Origin: Vallitalea sp.
Lineage (GTDB): Bacteria; Bacillota; Clostridia; Lachnospirales; Vallitaleaceae
DNA length: 46,809 nt
Assembly: GCA_025210515.1 (NCBI GenBank)
Contig: JAOARM010000028.1
Location: 1 to 46,809 of the forward strand
Direction: 5' to 3'
This document shows, one piece after another, positions 17,138 to 27,965 of this stretch; position 1 is the first letter of the stretch, and the number at the start of each line of letters is the position of its first letter. The translations under genes were made by a program, and so were the position numbers. The notes beneath the pieces are model-generated. The model did not search any database, was not told the origin of the DNA, and worked only from the letters and a program-made list of their open reading frames with translations.

Positions 17138-18875
17138 GACAATAAAGCGAATTATTGACTGGTGTGGTGAATTTAAGGGAAAACTTTATTTAGGTTTTGT
17201 TTTTTCAATTCTTTCTACTTGGGCTATAGCAGCCCCAATTATGATAGCTGCTTATACACTAGGCTTGCTAATAGATGATGTAAGAGGAGTTTCAGAGTTT
17301 GATGAAAAATGGGTATGGCGATCACTAATACTTATAACTTTATTTATTCTTGTGCGGTTTGTATTTGATTATCTTCGTGCAAAATACCAAGAAACTATTA
17401 GCTATGAACTTGTTGCAAGAGATAGATTAGCAGTTGGCGATATTCTTAAGCGTGTTTCTCTAGGATATTTTCAGAAAGTAAATATAGGAGAGATGTTAAA
17501 CTCTATAACAACAGGACTTAGTGTTCTTGAAAGTATGGGGATAAGGATGATTGATACATTTATTGGTGGATATTTAAGCTGTATTTGTTTGTTTTTATGT
17601 CTTGTTGTATTTAATCCATATGTGGCTATGATTACTATTGCAGGAGTTAGTATTTCTTTTATATTTTTAATTCGGGTATCTAAACATAGCGTAAATAATT
17701 CTCCTGTATCAGCAGCGGCATATCGTGATATATCAAGTGCAGCAATAGAATATGCAAGAGGTCTACCTATAGTAAAATCTTTTGGGCAAAGCGGTGTTTC
17801 TATAGCTTCAATGAAGAAAGCTAGTGCAGATAGTAAAAATATTAATATAAAAATTGAGTTGGGATTTACACCAAGTAATTGTGCACATCTTATTTCATTG
17901 AAATTAGCCTCAGTAGGCATTGTATTTGCATCCGCATATCTTACATATATAGGGCAAATGGAACTTCCAATTATGATTATGTTTTGTATGTTTTCATTCA
18001 CAATTTTTGGCAAAATAGAACTTGTTACTGATTCTGCACATGTACTTGGAATTATTGATGATGCAATGGATCAACTTGATTATTTAAAAAGAGAGAAATA
18101 CATAGATGAGGAAGGAAGTAATATCTCAATTAATAATTATGATATTGAATTTGAAAATGTTTCTTTTGCCTATGAAAATAATGAAATAATTAAGAACGTT
18201 TCCTTTGAAATAAATGAAAATACAACAACAGCTATTGTAGGTCCTTCTGGTAGTGGTAAGACCACACTTTGTTATCTTATTGCAAGGTTTTATGATGTGA
18301 ATAAAGGAACTATTAGATTAGGTGGTCATGATTTAAAAGAGTTTACGTGTGACAGCCTATTATCAAATATTTCAATGGTATTTCAGAATGTATATCTATT
18401 TAATGATACTATTCGTAAAAATATTTGTTTTGGGAAACCTAATGCCACTGAAGAAGAAATAATTGATGCAGCAAAGAAATCTCGTTGTCATGAATTTATT
18501 ATGGCTCTTCCAAATGGTTATGATACAGTTGTAGAAGAAGGAGGATCATCACTTTCAGGAGGTGAAAGACAACGTATTTCTATAGCAAGAGCAATACTTA
18601 AAAATTCACCAATTGTAATATTAGATGAAGCTACTGCCTCAGTTGATCCTGAAAACGAGCATCTTATTCAGGATGCCATATCAGAGCTTACAAAGAATAA
18701 AACAATTATTACTATTGCTCATCGCTTATCGACTATTGAAAATGCAGATCAAATACTTGTAGTTGATGAAGGAAAAATAGTTGAAAAAGGAACACATAAA
18801 GAGCTTTTAAGAAATAATGGAGTTTATAAGAGATTTGTAAGTATTCGTGAAACAGCAGAGGGATGGAGTATATAG
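17130..18875 (+). CDS. ABC transporter, fused membrane and ATPase domains (second of a pair)
   Basis: A 581-residue half transporter. ATG 17130 follows AAAGGAGG (17113-17120); a longer frame from 17082 lies inside the previous gene. The membrane part covers about residues 20-300 and the ATPase has GPSGSGKTT, LSGGERQRISIA and VILDEATASVDPENE, so its catalytic site looks intact. It is the last gene of the ECF-AraC-ABC operon and is followed by a strong terminator. Confidence 0.85.
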   Translation: MFKTIKRIIDWCGEFKGKLYLGFVFSILSTWAIAAPIMIAAYTLGLLIDDVRGVSEFDEKWVWRSLILITLFILVRFVFDYLRAKYQETISYELVARDRLAVGDILKRVSLGYFQKVNIGEMLNSITTGLSVLESMGIRMIDTFIGGYLSCICLFLCLVVFNPYVAMITIAGVSISFIFLIRVSKHSVNNSPVSAAAYRDISSAAIEYARGLPIVKSFGQSGVSIASMKKASADSKNINIKIELGFTPSNCAHLISLKLASVGIVFASAYLTYIGQMELPIMIMFCMFSFTIFGKIELVTDSAHVLGIIDDAMDQLDYLKREKYIDEEGSNISINNYDIEFENVSFAYENNEIIKNVSFEINENTTTAIVGPSGSGKTTLCYLIARFYDVNKGTIRLGGHDLKEFTCDSLLSNISMVFQNVYLFNDTIRKNICFGKPNATEEEIIDAAKKSRCHEFIMALPNGYDTVVEEGGSSLSGGERQRISIARAILKNSPIVILDEATASVDPENEHLIQDAISELTKNKTIITIAHRLSTIENADQILVVDEGKIVEKGTHKELLRNNGVYKRFVSIRETAEGWSI

Positions 18876-18889
18876 ATACATATAAGTAA

Positions 18890-18935
18890 TCAAAAGAGTG
18901 GCTTTCTCTTAATATATGAGAAAGCCCTTTTTGAT
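18890..18935. terminator. Bidirectional terminator between convergent operons
   Basis: The stem GGCTTTCTC (18900-18908) with GAGAAAGCC (18918-18926) is flanked by A-rich and T-rich arms (TCAAAAGAG and CTTTTTGA), so it can end transcription from either side. Confidence 0.85.
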
Positions 18936-18938
18936 AGT

Positions 18939-19295
18939 TTATATAGTTTTAATTCTAAATATAAAATAATAATATTTTATAATAACAAGAATAATAATAG
19001 CTACACGACCTGGAATATTACTCATCATTAAAAATGCAATGGCAAGTAGGAGAGAAACAGGAATAAGAATATATAATTTAGTTTTTAAAGTCATTGATCT
19101 TGTTTGCTCAAAACTTTCAAGATTCTTTTTGTATAGCTTGGTTGATTTAAACCAATCATGAAAACGGTCACTACCTTTAGCAAAACAAAATGATGCCAAA
19201 AGTAGAAATGGGACTGTAGGCAATATTGGTAATACAACGCCAATAGAACCTATACCTATAAATATAAAACCAAGTATAATAAAAAGTATTTTCAA
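18939..19295 (-). CDS. DUF454 (YbaN-like) membrane protein
   Basis: A 118-residue protein with an N-terminal membrane pair (ILFIILGFIFIGIGSIGVVL, PILPTVPFLLLASFCFAKGS), a basic amphipathic segment, then two more hydrophobic helices. The LPxLPTxPFxLLAxxCFAxGS motif is the signature of DUF454/YbaN. The function is unknown. It is the last gene of a Fur-box operon with an ABC pair; DUF454 genes are known near heme and iron genes in other bacteria. Its start is preceded by GGAGGTG. Confidence 0.85.
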   Translation of the reverse strand: MKILFIILGFIFIGIGSIGVVLPILPTVPFLLLASFCFAKGSDRFHDWFKSTKLYKKNLESFEQTRSMTLKTKLYILIPVSLLLAIAFLMMSNIPGRVAIIILVIIKYYYFIFRIKTI

Positions 19296-19319
19296 AGTGA
19301 CACCTCCGTTATATATCAG

Positions 19320-20984
19320 TTAACTTAATCTACCTTTTTCAATTGAATATATTTTTTCTGCAATACCTAAAGTTGATTTTCTATGAGAAACAAGTATAAT
19401 AGTTCTATCCTCTCTTGCTTCTAGAAGAGATTTAATAATAATCCCTTCATTTAAACTATCAAGATTACTAGTTGGTTCATCCAAAAGCATAAGAGAAGAA
19501 GGGGAGAGAAATGTTCGTGCAATACCAATTCTCTGTTTCTCACCTCCAGATAATCTATCACCTAATTCTCCAATAGGTGTATCGTACCCCTTAGGTAGAT
19601 TAGATATAAAATCATGAATAGATGCTTTTTTTGCGGCTTCAATAACTTCTTCATAAGAAGCACTAGTATTAGCGATTTTAATATTATTACCTATAGTATC
19701 ATTGAATAGATGAGTATCTTGTGTAGCATAACTTTCATTTTGTCTTAAAGACCTAGTATTAATATTTTTAATATCTTCATTACCAAAAAGAATTTCTCCG
19801 CTATCTTTATCCCAAAAACGCATAATTAATTTTAGAAGAGTAGATTTGCCACAACCACTTTTTCCCAGTATACCTATAATATTACCTTTATTAACAGATA
19901 AGGAAATATTATCAAGTATTAATGTATTATCATAAGAAAAATTAACATTTTTGCAAGTTAGATTATCAAATGTGAAGTCTGTTCCATCAATCTTTTCTTC
20001 AACAATAGGTTCTTCTTCTAAAAGAGTAAGAACACGTTCTCCACTGGCAAGAGTATGTGCTAAATTATTAGATAAGCTACTTAATGCCACTACAGGACCA
20101 AATGAGCTAGACATTGCAATAGTAGCTAGGACTAAATGAGAAAAATCTATTTCACCATATGAATATAAGAAAAAAGATGTAAATAGCATGGAAATAGTAA
20201 AAAATATTATAGTAAAATCAGTTATTGCAAATGAATTACTTTCTGCTTTTTTTAGCTTGTTTTGAGATGAAGATAACTTTGCCATATTATCTTGAAGTTC
20301 GCTGTATCTATCATTTATCTTATTGTATTGAATTAATTCTCTAACACCTCTTAAACTATCTAACATAAGTGAATTCATTTTACCAACTTCATTACGATAT
20401 TCAATCCCAGAATATTTTACAACTTTACTATTAATTATTGGAATTATTGCACCTACAAATATGTATGCTACTATTGCTACTATCCCTAATAATGGATGAA
20501 AACTACCAATATACAAGGTCATTATTAAAGAAGTAAGAACACCAATAATTATAGGTGAAATAGTGTGTGCATAGAATACTTCCAGAAGCTCTATATCAGA
20601 AGTTATAATAGAGATTAGATTACCTCTATCTTTTCCTTCCAACTTTGCAGGCGATAATATTCTTAGTGCTTTGAAAACTTTATCTCTAATAATTGCAAGA
20701 ATTTTAAATGCAATATAATGATTACAGGCTTGTTCTATGTAGCGTAAAATAGCTCTAATAAATGCACATAATATTAGTAATATACAAAGTGTATTAATAG
20801 TAAATGGCATATTATATCCTAAAATATTCATGATAGCCATTCCGCCTAGTATAGTTATAGCAGTGGCACATAAATAACCAATAGTTCCCATTATTATTGC
20901 TGATAACATAAAATGTATAAGTGGTTTCACTAGCACTATGAGTTTTAACATTATTTTTGTACTACTTCTTCTAGTTGTGCTCAT
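19320..20984 (-). CDS. ABC transporter, fused domains (second of Fur-linked pair)
   Basis: A 554-residue half transporter resembling CydC-type and IrtB-type proteins. ATG at 20984 follows GGAGA; a longer frame to 21005 would start within the binding site. It has a membrane domain to about residue 310, Walker A GKSGCGKST, signature LSGGEKQRIGIA and MLLDEPTSNLD. The start overlaps the end of the upstream partner by 14 bases, so the two are coupled. With the Fur-like box before the operon, an iron, heme or siderophore role is likely. Confidence 0.85.
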   Translation of the reverse strand: MSTTRRSSTKIMLKLIVLVKPLIHFMLSAIIMGTIGYLCATAITILGGMAIMNILGYNMPFTINTLCILLILCAFIRAILRYIEQACNHYIAFKILAIIRDKVFKALRILSPAKLEGKDRGNLISIITSDIELLEVFYAHTISPIIIGVLTSLIMTLYIGSFHPLLGIVAIVAYIFVGAIIPIINSKVVKYSGIEYRNEVGKMNSLMLDSLRGVRELIQYNKINDRYSELQDNMAKLSSSQNKLKKAESNSFAITDFTIIFFTISMLFTSFFLYSYGEIDFSHLVLATIAMSSSFGPVVALSSLSNNLAHTLASGERVLTLLEEEPIVEEKIDGTDFTFDNLTCKNVNFSYDNTLILDNISLSVNKGNIIGILGKSGCGKSTLLKLIMRFWDKDSGEILFGNEDIKNINTRSLRQNESYATQDTHLFNDTIGNNIKIANTSASYEEVIEAAKKASIHDFISNLPKGYDTPIGELGDRLSGGEKQRIGIARTFLSPSSLMLLDEPTSNLDSLNEGIIIKSLLEAREDRTIILVSHRKSTLGIAEKIYSIEKGRLS

Positions 20985-22719
20985 AATTAATAATCTCCTT
21001 CCCATAGTTTTCTAGTAATAATTGCTTTTCATATAGTTTAGAATAGAGTGAATGAGATTTAATTAATTCATTATGAGTTCCTTTTTCAACTATTACGCCA
21101 TCCTTCATAACAAAAATACAATCAGCTTTTTTCACATTTGCCAAACGATGAGATATAAGAATTACAGTTTTGGTTCTTGTTAACATATTTATAGCATTCA
21201 TAATAATATTTTCGCTTTCTACATCTATATTAGATGTAGCTTCGTCAAATATGTATATAGGAGTATCATGTAATAAAGCTCTTGCTATTGCAAGTCTCTG
21301 TTTTTGTCCTCCAGATAGATTAGAGCCTTGCTCAGTAAGTTTAGTTTCTAATCCTTTTTCTTGATTAATAAATTCTAATAGATTAACTGCTTCTAGGCTT
21401 TGTAGCATTTGTTCTTTTGTTGCATTTTTATTACCCATTTTTAAATTATATTCAATCGTACCTTTAAAAATATAGCTATTATGATTTACAAGTGTTATAT
21501 TTCTCATAAGCGTTTCTTCACTTATATGACTAAGCAAAGTATTACCAAATAATATATCTCCAGTATAATTTCTAAGCTTACCTGTTAAAATAGAAGCCAG
21601 AGTTGATTTTCCACAGCCACTTTCACCAACAAAACAACAAAAATTACTTTCTGGAATTTCTAGATTAATATTTTTTAAAATAACTGATTCCTTATTATAA
21701 GAAAAGCTAAGATTTTTAATATGTATTGATTTATCAGCATTAATATGTTGATTTTCATTTGATTGAATAGGAACATCAATTATTTTAAATATTTTATCTG
21801 CTGCGGCAATACCGTTCATAGCAACGTGAAAAAATGATCCAAGTTTCCTCATTGGTAAAAAAAAGTTTGAAGATAATAAGATAATAGATAATACACCAAA
21901 TAAAGTTATGTTACCTTCCAAGAAACCTAATATAGATACAATTATACCAATTCCTGCACCGCCATATGCTACAAAATCCATTATAGAAATAGAATTTAAC
22001 TGCATAATTAATACACGCATAGTAGCTTTACGAAATACTTCTGAATTCTGATTCATTTGGGTATGTTTCTCATTATCTGCTTGGTAGATTTTTAAAGTTG
22101 TTAAACCTTGTAGATTTTCTAAGAACGTATCTCCAAGATCTGTATAGGCAGACCAATACTTGCCTAATAGGCGTTTTGCAAATTTTTGAACACCTATTAT
22201 AGCTAAAGGTATAATGGGAACACAAATAAGTAGTATAATAGCTGATGGTAAATGTATCATAGATACAACTATAAAAAGTGTTATAGGTGCTAACACACTA
22301 TAAAATAGTTGGGGAACATATTGAGCAAAATACATCTCTAATTGGTCAATACCTTCAACACTAAGTTGTACTGCTTCAGATGTAGAAACAAACTGAGTGT
22401 AAGAAACGCCTAACATAGTTAAATGATTGTATATTATTTCTCTTAGTGTATTTTTCGCATTTTGAGAACAAGTTGTTGATGAGGTTATTGATAATTTTGT
22501 AAATAAAATCCTTAATATAGCACATGTAAATATTATTAATGTAGATGGTAAAATAATAGATGTAGCTTTTGTTATATTTGAATAAGCAGTTGCTATAAAG
22601 TTACAAATAGTTAGTATAAATACTATGTTTGAAATAAGACAAAACCAGTTGAAAACAACGGTTTTTACAATATAATTCATAGAACTCGGTACAAGACTTA
22701 ATAGTCTTTTATTAAACAT
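20971..22719 (-). CDS. ABC transporter, fused domains (first of Fur-linked pair)
   Basis: A 582-residue half transporter, CydD/IrtA-like in layout. ATG 22719 follows AAAGGAGGGTG. The membrane domain runs to about residue 320, then Walker A GESGCGKST, signature LSGGQKQRLAIA and IFDEATSNIDVESEN. It is the first gene of a three-gene operon ending in DUF454. The promoter has a consensus -35 and an adjacent Fur-like dyad, which suggests expression when iron is scarce. Confidence 0.85.
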   Translation of the reverse strand: MFNKRLLSLVPSSMNYIVKTVVFNWFCLISNIVFILTICNFIATAYSNITKATSIILPSTLIIFTCAILRILFTKLSITSSTTCSQNAKNTLREIIYNHLTMLGVSYTQFVSTSEAVQLSVEGIDQLEMYFAQYVPQLFYSVLAPITLFIVVSMIHLPSAIILLICVPIIPLAIIGVQKFAKRLLGKYWSAYTDLGDTFLENLQGLTTLKIYQADNEKHTQMNQNSEVFRKATMRVLIMQLNSISIMDFVAYGGAGIGIIVSILGFLEGNITLFGVLSIILLSSNFFLPMRKLGSFFHVAMNGIAAADKIFKIIDVPIQSNENQHINADKSIHIKNLSFSYNKESVILKNINLEIPESNFCCFVGESGCGKSTLASILTGKLRNYTGDILFGNTLLSHISEETLMRNITLVNHNSYIFKGTIEYNLKMGNKNATKEQMLQSLEAVNLLEFINQEKGLETKLTEQGSNLSGGQKQRLAIARALLHDTPIYIFDEATSNIDVESENIIMNAINMLTRTKTVILISHRLANVKKADCIFVMKDGVIVEKGTHNELIKSHSLYSKLYEKQLLLENYGKEIINYEHN

Positions 22720-22784
22720 AAAAAAACACCCTCCTTTTGATATATGATTATAATTAAATTATCAAAATGGGTAAATTCAATTTT

Positions 22785-22836
22785 ATTTTATAATGTTTTA
22801 TATTAAATGTCAATAGATAAATGATACTGATTATCA
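22785..22836 (-). promoter_or_regulatory. Promoter with Fur-like box
   Basis: On the minus strand, -35 TTGACA (22813-22808) and -10 TAAAAT (22790-22785) are 17 bases apart. Eight bases upstream of the -35 is TGATAATCAGTATCA (22836-22822), a 7-1-7 dyad with six of seven matching positions, close to the Fur consensus TGATAATNATTATCA. Confidence 0.7.
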
Positions 22837-24654
<1,818 letters not shown>

Positions 24655-24720
24655 TTAGATATATTATTAATAAAATGATAATAATAAATATATGTTATTA
24701 TTACGAAATTTCTCTGTAGA

Positions 24721-24747
24721 TGTATAGGGTAATTATTACTCTATACA
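24721..24747. promoter_or_regulatory. 27-base dyad upstream of cvfB
   Basis: TGTATAG (24721-24727) and CTATACA (24741-24747) with inner GGTAAT/ATTACT pairing give an almost complete inverted repeat. It could be an operator for the downstream gene or a weak terminator of the ABC-F gene; there is no T tract. Confidence 0.4.
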
Positions 24748-24817
24748 TTATAATATATTATCATTATGCTTATTAGTTCTTGCAAAAAAGATAAAATAAT
24801 AAAAAGTAGGTGACTAT

Positions 24818-25714
24818 ATGATACAACTAGGTAAAGTGCAATTATTAACAGTAGAAAGATTATCACCAATAGGAATATTCCTTACTAGTGATAATGATGT
24901 AATTGAAGATACTTCAAGTGGATTTATTACTGATAATTATTTAGAAGAAAAAGATAATAAGAAAAAACTTGAGGTACTATTGCCAAAGAAACAAGTGCCA
25001 GAAGGTATTAAAGTTGGGCATAAATTGGAAGTATTCATATACAAAGATTCCAAAGATAGACCAATAGCAACAACAAGAAAGCCTAAAATAGTTTTAGGTG
25101 AATTAGTACCACTTAGGGTGGTACAAGATACTAGAATAGGTGCTTTTATGGATTGGGGGCTTGAGAGAGACTTATTCTTACCTTTTAGAGAACAAACTAC
25201 TAAAATCAAAATTAATAATGAATATTTAGTAGCATTATATGTAGATAAAAGTAAAAGACTATGTGCAACTATGGATGTATATAAACATTTATCAAATAAA
25301 TCACCATATGATCAAGAGGATATGGTAAAAGGTATTGTAATAAGTGTTAATGATAATGTGGGTGCTTTTGTTGCCGTAGATAATAAATATCATGGATTAA
25401 TTCCTAAAAATGAACTGTTTGGAAATATTAATTGTGGAGATATGATTGAAGGTAGAGTTACAAAAGTTAGAGAAGATGGTAAGTTAAATATTAGTCTTAG
25501 AGCAAAAGCATATCTTCAAATGGACAAAGATTCACAGATAATATTAGATAAGATGGCAAAAAATGGTGGTAAATTACCTCTTAACGATAAAAGTTCACCA
25601 GATAAAATAAAAGCAGAACTAAATATGAGTAAGAATGCTTTTAAAAGAGCTGTTGGAAGATTATTTAAAGAAAGAAAAATTAAATTTGTAGGTAATGGAA
25701 TAGAAAAAATATAA
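24818..25714 (+). CDS. cvfB: CvfB-type S1 RNA-binding protein
   Basis: A 298-residue protein in the CvfB/YitL family: S1-like OB folds around residues 1-65, 70-140 and 150-215 (VVQDTRIGAFMDWGLERDLF and GRVTKVREDGKLNISLRAKA), then a C-terminal winged helix (KAELNMSKNAFKRAVGRLFK). CvfB binds RNA and affects virulence gene expression in staphylococci. The length and domain order match the family. Start ATG 24818 follows a weak TAGGTGA site. Confidence 0.9.
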   Translation: MIQLGKVQLLTVERLSPIGIFLTSDNDVIEDTSSGFITDNYLEEKDNKKKLEVLLPKKQVPEGIKVGHKLEVFIYKDSKDRPIATTRKPKIVLGELVPLRVVQDTRIGAFMDWGLERDLFLPFREQTTKIKINNEYLVALYVDKSKRLCATMDVYKHLSNKSPYDQEDMVKGIVISVNDNVGAFVAVDNKYHGLIPKNELFGNINCGDMIEGRVTKVREDGKLNISLRAKAYLQMDKDSQIILDKMAKNGGKLPLNDKSSPDKIKAELNMSKNAFKRAVGRLFKERKIKFVGNGIEKI

Positions 25715-25723
25715 ATAATTGAA

Positions 25724-25767
25724 GGGGCTATCTTGTTTACATTAAAAATGTATTATAAGACAGCCCC
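25724..25767. terminator. Convergent terminator, shortened palindromic element
   Basis: GGGGCTATCTT (25724-25734) pairs with AAGACAGCCCC (25757-25767) with one mismatch. Its right half, ACATTAAAAATGTATTATAAGACAGC without gaps at 25739-25764, is identical to the right end of the long element at 45168-45360, so it appears to be a deletion derivative of that family that now ends cvfB and the azoreductase gene. Confidence 0.7.
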
Positions 25768-25774
25768 GTATAGT

Positions 25775-26431
25775 TTAGAAATAGTCTATCATATCATCAA
25801 TATCTTCTATTGCATTTTGAATAGCTTGTTCTCGTCCAATAGATTTCATATCAACGCCTTCTACCAGTATTTTATCAAATTTCTTAATACCTAGAAACTT
25901 GAATATATCATGTAAATAGGTGAGCCCATGATTAACTTTTCTTGATAATAGTAGTGGAATATCTCCACCAGAAGATTGAATATAAACCATTTTTCTTATT
26001 TTATTATCTAGTAGCCCTTCTACCTTTTTATTTGCTGTGTCAACATTAATAACTTTCCCATTTTGAATAATACAGTCAAGATACTGTTTTAACATTGAAG
26101 GAAAAAACACATTCCACATGGGGGCTGCTATAACATATTTATCAGCCTTTAGAAACTGATCACATAGCTGATTTATTCTAGTTACTTGATTTTTCTCGTC
26201 ATCAGATAATTTTTCAAACTCTTCCCCATGTACTAAAGTTGCTCTTGATGTAAATAGTTTATAATTAACTCTTGGAATATCATCACGATATAAGTCAAGC
26301 TCTTCTATAGTATCATCACTATGAAGTTGTTTATATTTATCAATAAATATACGCCCAACGGTTTTACTTGTAGATAGATGTTCTGGTTTAGAATTTACGG
26401 TTATATATAATACAGTTGCTATAGTAATCAC
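25775..26431 (-). CDS. azoR: FMN-dependent NADH-azoreductase
   Basis: A flavodoxin-fold protein of the AzoR family (218 residues from GTG 26431), reducing azo dyes and quinones with NADH. Family marks are the N-terminal VLYITVNSKPEHLSTSKT phosphate-binding loop, APMWNVFFPSMLKQYLD and IQSSGGDIP. The start is odd: GTG 26431 lies inside the AAGGAGTG binding site. The correctly spaced codon is ATA at 26422, which would give MATVLYIT, exactly where the family normally begins. Either ATA is used as a start or the original ATG was mutated. Confidence 0.85.
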   Translation of the reverse strand: MITIATVLYITVNSKPEHLSTSKTVGRIFIDKYKQLHSDDTIEELDLYRDDIPRVNYKLFTSRATLVHGEEFEKLSDDEKNQVTRINQLCDQFLKADKYVIAAPMWNVFFPSMLKQYLDCIIQNGKVINVDTANKKVEGLLDNKIRKMVYIQSSGGDIPLLLSRKVNHGLTYLHDIFKFLGIKKFDKILVEGVDMKSIGREQAIQNAIEDIDDMIDYF

Positions 26432-26546
26432 TCCTTAAATAATGACTTGTATATAATTGCTTATAATTATAGTTTGAGGAATAAATACTATTTTTAAACA
26501 TAATTAATAGATAAATTATTAGTCTACTTAGATCATTATGTGAAGT

Positions 26547-27722
26547 TTAACGTTTTTTTGTAAATAATCCAAATGTGGCAATTAATATTCCACAGCCAAT
26601 AACAATGAAAGTATAATTTTTAAGTGTTTGAGAAAGATACCCAAAAGTTACATTTCCAATAGGCATAAGTATGCCAACTATAGTGAATATGACAGCAAAT
26701 ACTCTGCCTAAGTATTTCTCATCACAATAAGATTGAACATAAGTGAAAAACAAAACATTAAATCTTGACAAAAAGTAGCCAAATAAAAATACTGATATTA
26801 ATAAAAAGTAACTATGAGGATAAACTGCAATAGCCAAACAAATACCTTGAGGTATAGTTGCTTTTACAATATCATTTAACTCAACAATTTTTTTCTTAGA
26901 TAAATATATGAACAACGAAGCAACAATTGCTCCAGCTGCTTCAAAACTAAGAGCTATACCATATAGTTTAGAATCATTAAGAACTACTTCACTATAATAA
27001 GGCAACAAAACATTGTATCCAGAAAGAAAAAAATTAGTAATCATAGCAAATATAATTAATTTGAACAATATTACATTAGATTTTAAATAATGAAAACCGT
27101 CTTTTATATTATCAAATATATCGCCAAAAGAAGTCTTCTTATTATTTTCTACACTATACGTATAGTCAATAAACATTTCACTTATAGATGATATAAGAAA
27201 GCTTATGCCATTTGCAATAAATAATGTTTTAATAGTTATAAAATCTAGACTTAATAAATAAGCAGTAAGAGCAGGTGCTATAATTTTCACCAATTCACTA
27301 AGATTAGATAATATAGCATTTGTTTTTTTAATAGTATCTTTTGATATAATTGCTGGTACTAATGCTCTGAGTGATGGAGAAAATAAAGAACTACATATTG
27401 CCATAGTAATATTAACAACTATAATTAATGGAATATAAATTCTATTAACATTAACAAAGATGGCAAATAGAATGCAGACTAAGCCACTGATTAAATCGGT
27501 TATAACAATTATTCTTTTCTTATCTCTAGTATCCGCAAGATACCCAGAAATAAAATTAAATAGCAACATAGGGATATGTGTAATAGCATTAACCCATCCT
27601 AGCAATGCTGCATTATGACTTATAGAAATTAACCAACTATTAAGAGCAATTCTATGTATACTACTTCCAATCTTTGATACTATATTTCCTGTAACTAAAA
27701 GTATATTATTTTTATATTTCAT
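26547..27722 (-). CDS. MFS efflux-type transporter
   Basis: A 391-residue protein with about twelve hydrophobic segments and the MFS loop motif GYLADTRDKKR after segment 2, as in MFS_3/enterobactin-exporter-like and macrolide-efflux-like proteins. ATG 27722 follows GAGGTGAT. The substrate is unknown. It diverges from the HTH-TPR regulator at 27966, which may control it. Confidence 0.85.
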   Translation of the reverse strand: MKYKNNILLVTGNIVSKIGSSIHRIALNSWLISISHNAALLGWVNAITHIPMLLFNFISGYLADTRDKKRIIVITDLISGLVCILFAIFVNVNRIYIPLIIVVNITMAICSSLFSPSLRALVPAIISKDTIKKTNAILSNLSELVKIIAPALTAYLLSLDFITIKTLFIANGISFLISSISEMFIDYTYSVENNKKTSFGDIFDNIKDGFHYLKSNVILFKLIIFAMITNFFLSGYNVLLPYYSEVVLNDSKLYGIALSFEAAGAIVASLFIYLSKKKIVELNDIVKATIPQGICLAIAVYPHSYFLLISVFLFGYFLSRFNVLFFTYVQSYCDEKYLGRVFAVIFTIVGILMPIGNVTFGYLSQTLKNYTFIVIGCGILIATFGLFTKKR

Positions 27723-27856
27723 ATATTATCACCTCTATTTATTTAATAAATAAGTACATTCAAATAGCTATAAGAAGATACATTCTTTATATATAATTTT
27801 AAAAGGTAATAATAAAAATAGCAAAGTAAATGAGTTGAATAATATAGTTGCATTAA

Positions 27857-27885
27857 TTGACTTAAACTGAATTTACATATATAAT
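27857..27885 (+). promoter_or_regulatory. Promoter of the HTH-TPR regulator gene
   Basis: TTGACT (27857-27862) and TATAAT (27880-27885) are 17 bases apart; the start codon is 80 bases downstream. Confidence 0.7.
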
Positions 27886-27965
27886 TTGACTAGATTTGGT
27901 GAATGAATATTCTAATATATAACTTAAAATAAAATATTATTTATTACGTTCTTTGGAGGTTGATT

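Noticed and set aside
17471..18013. A 180-codon open frame on the minus strand
   Set aside because: It lies wholly inside the ABC transporter gene at 17130-18875, has no ribosome binding site, and its protein has no recognisable pattern.
19320..22719. CydDC cysteine/glutathione exporter for cytochrome bd
   Set aside because: The layout is similar, but no cydAB genes are near and the Fur-like box and DUF454 neighbour point to metal or heme handling instead.
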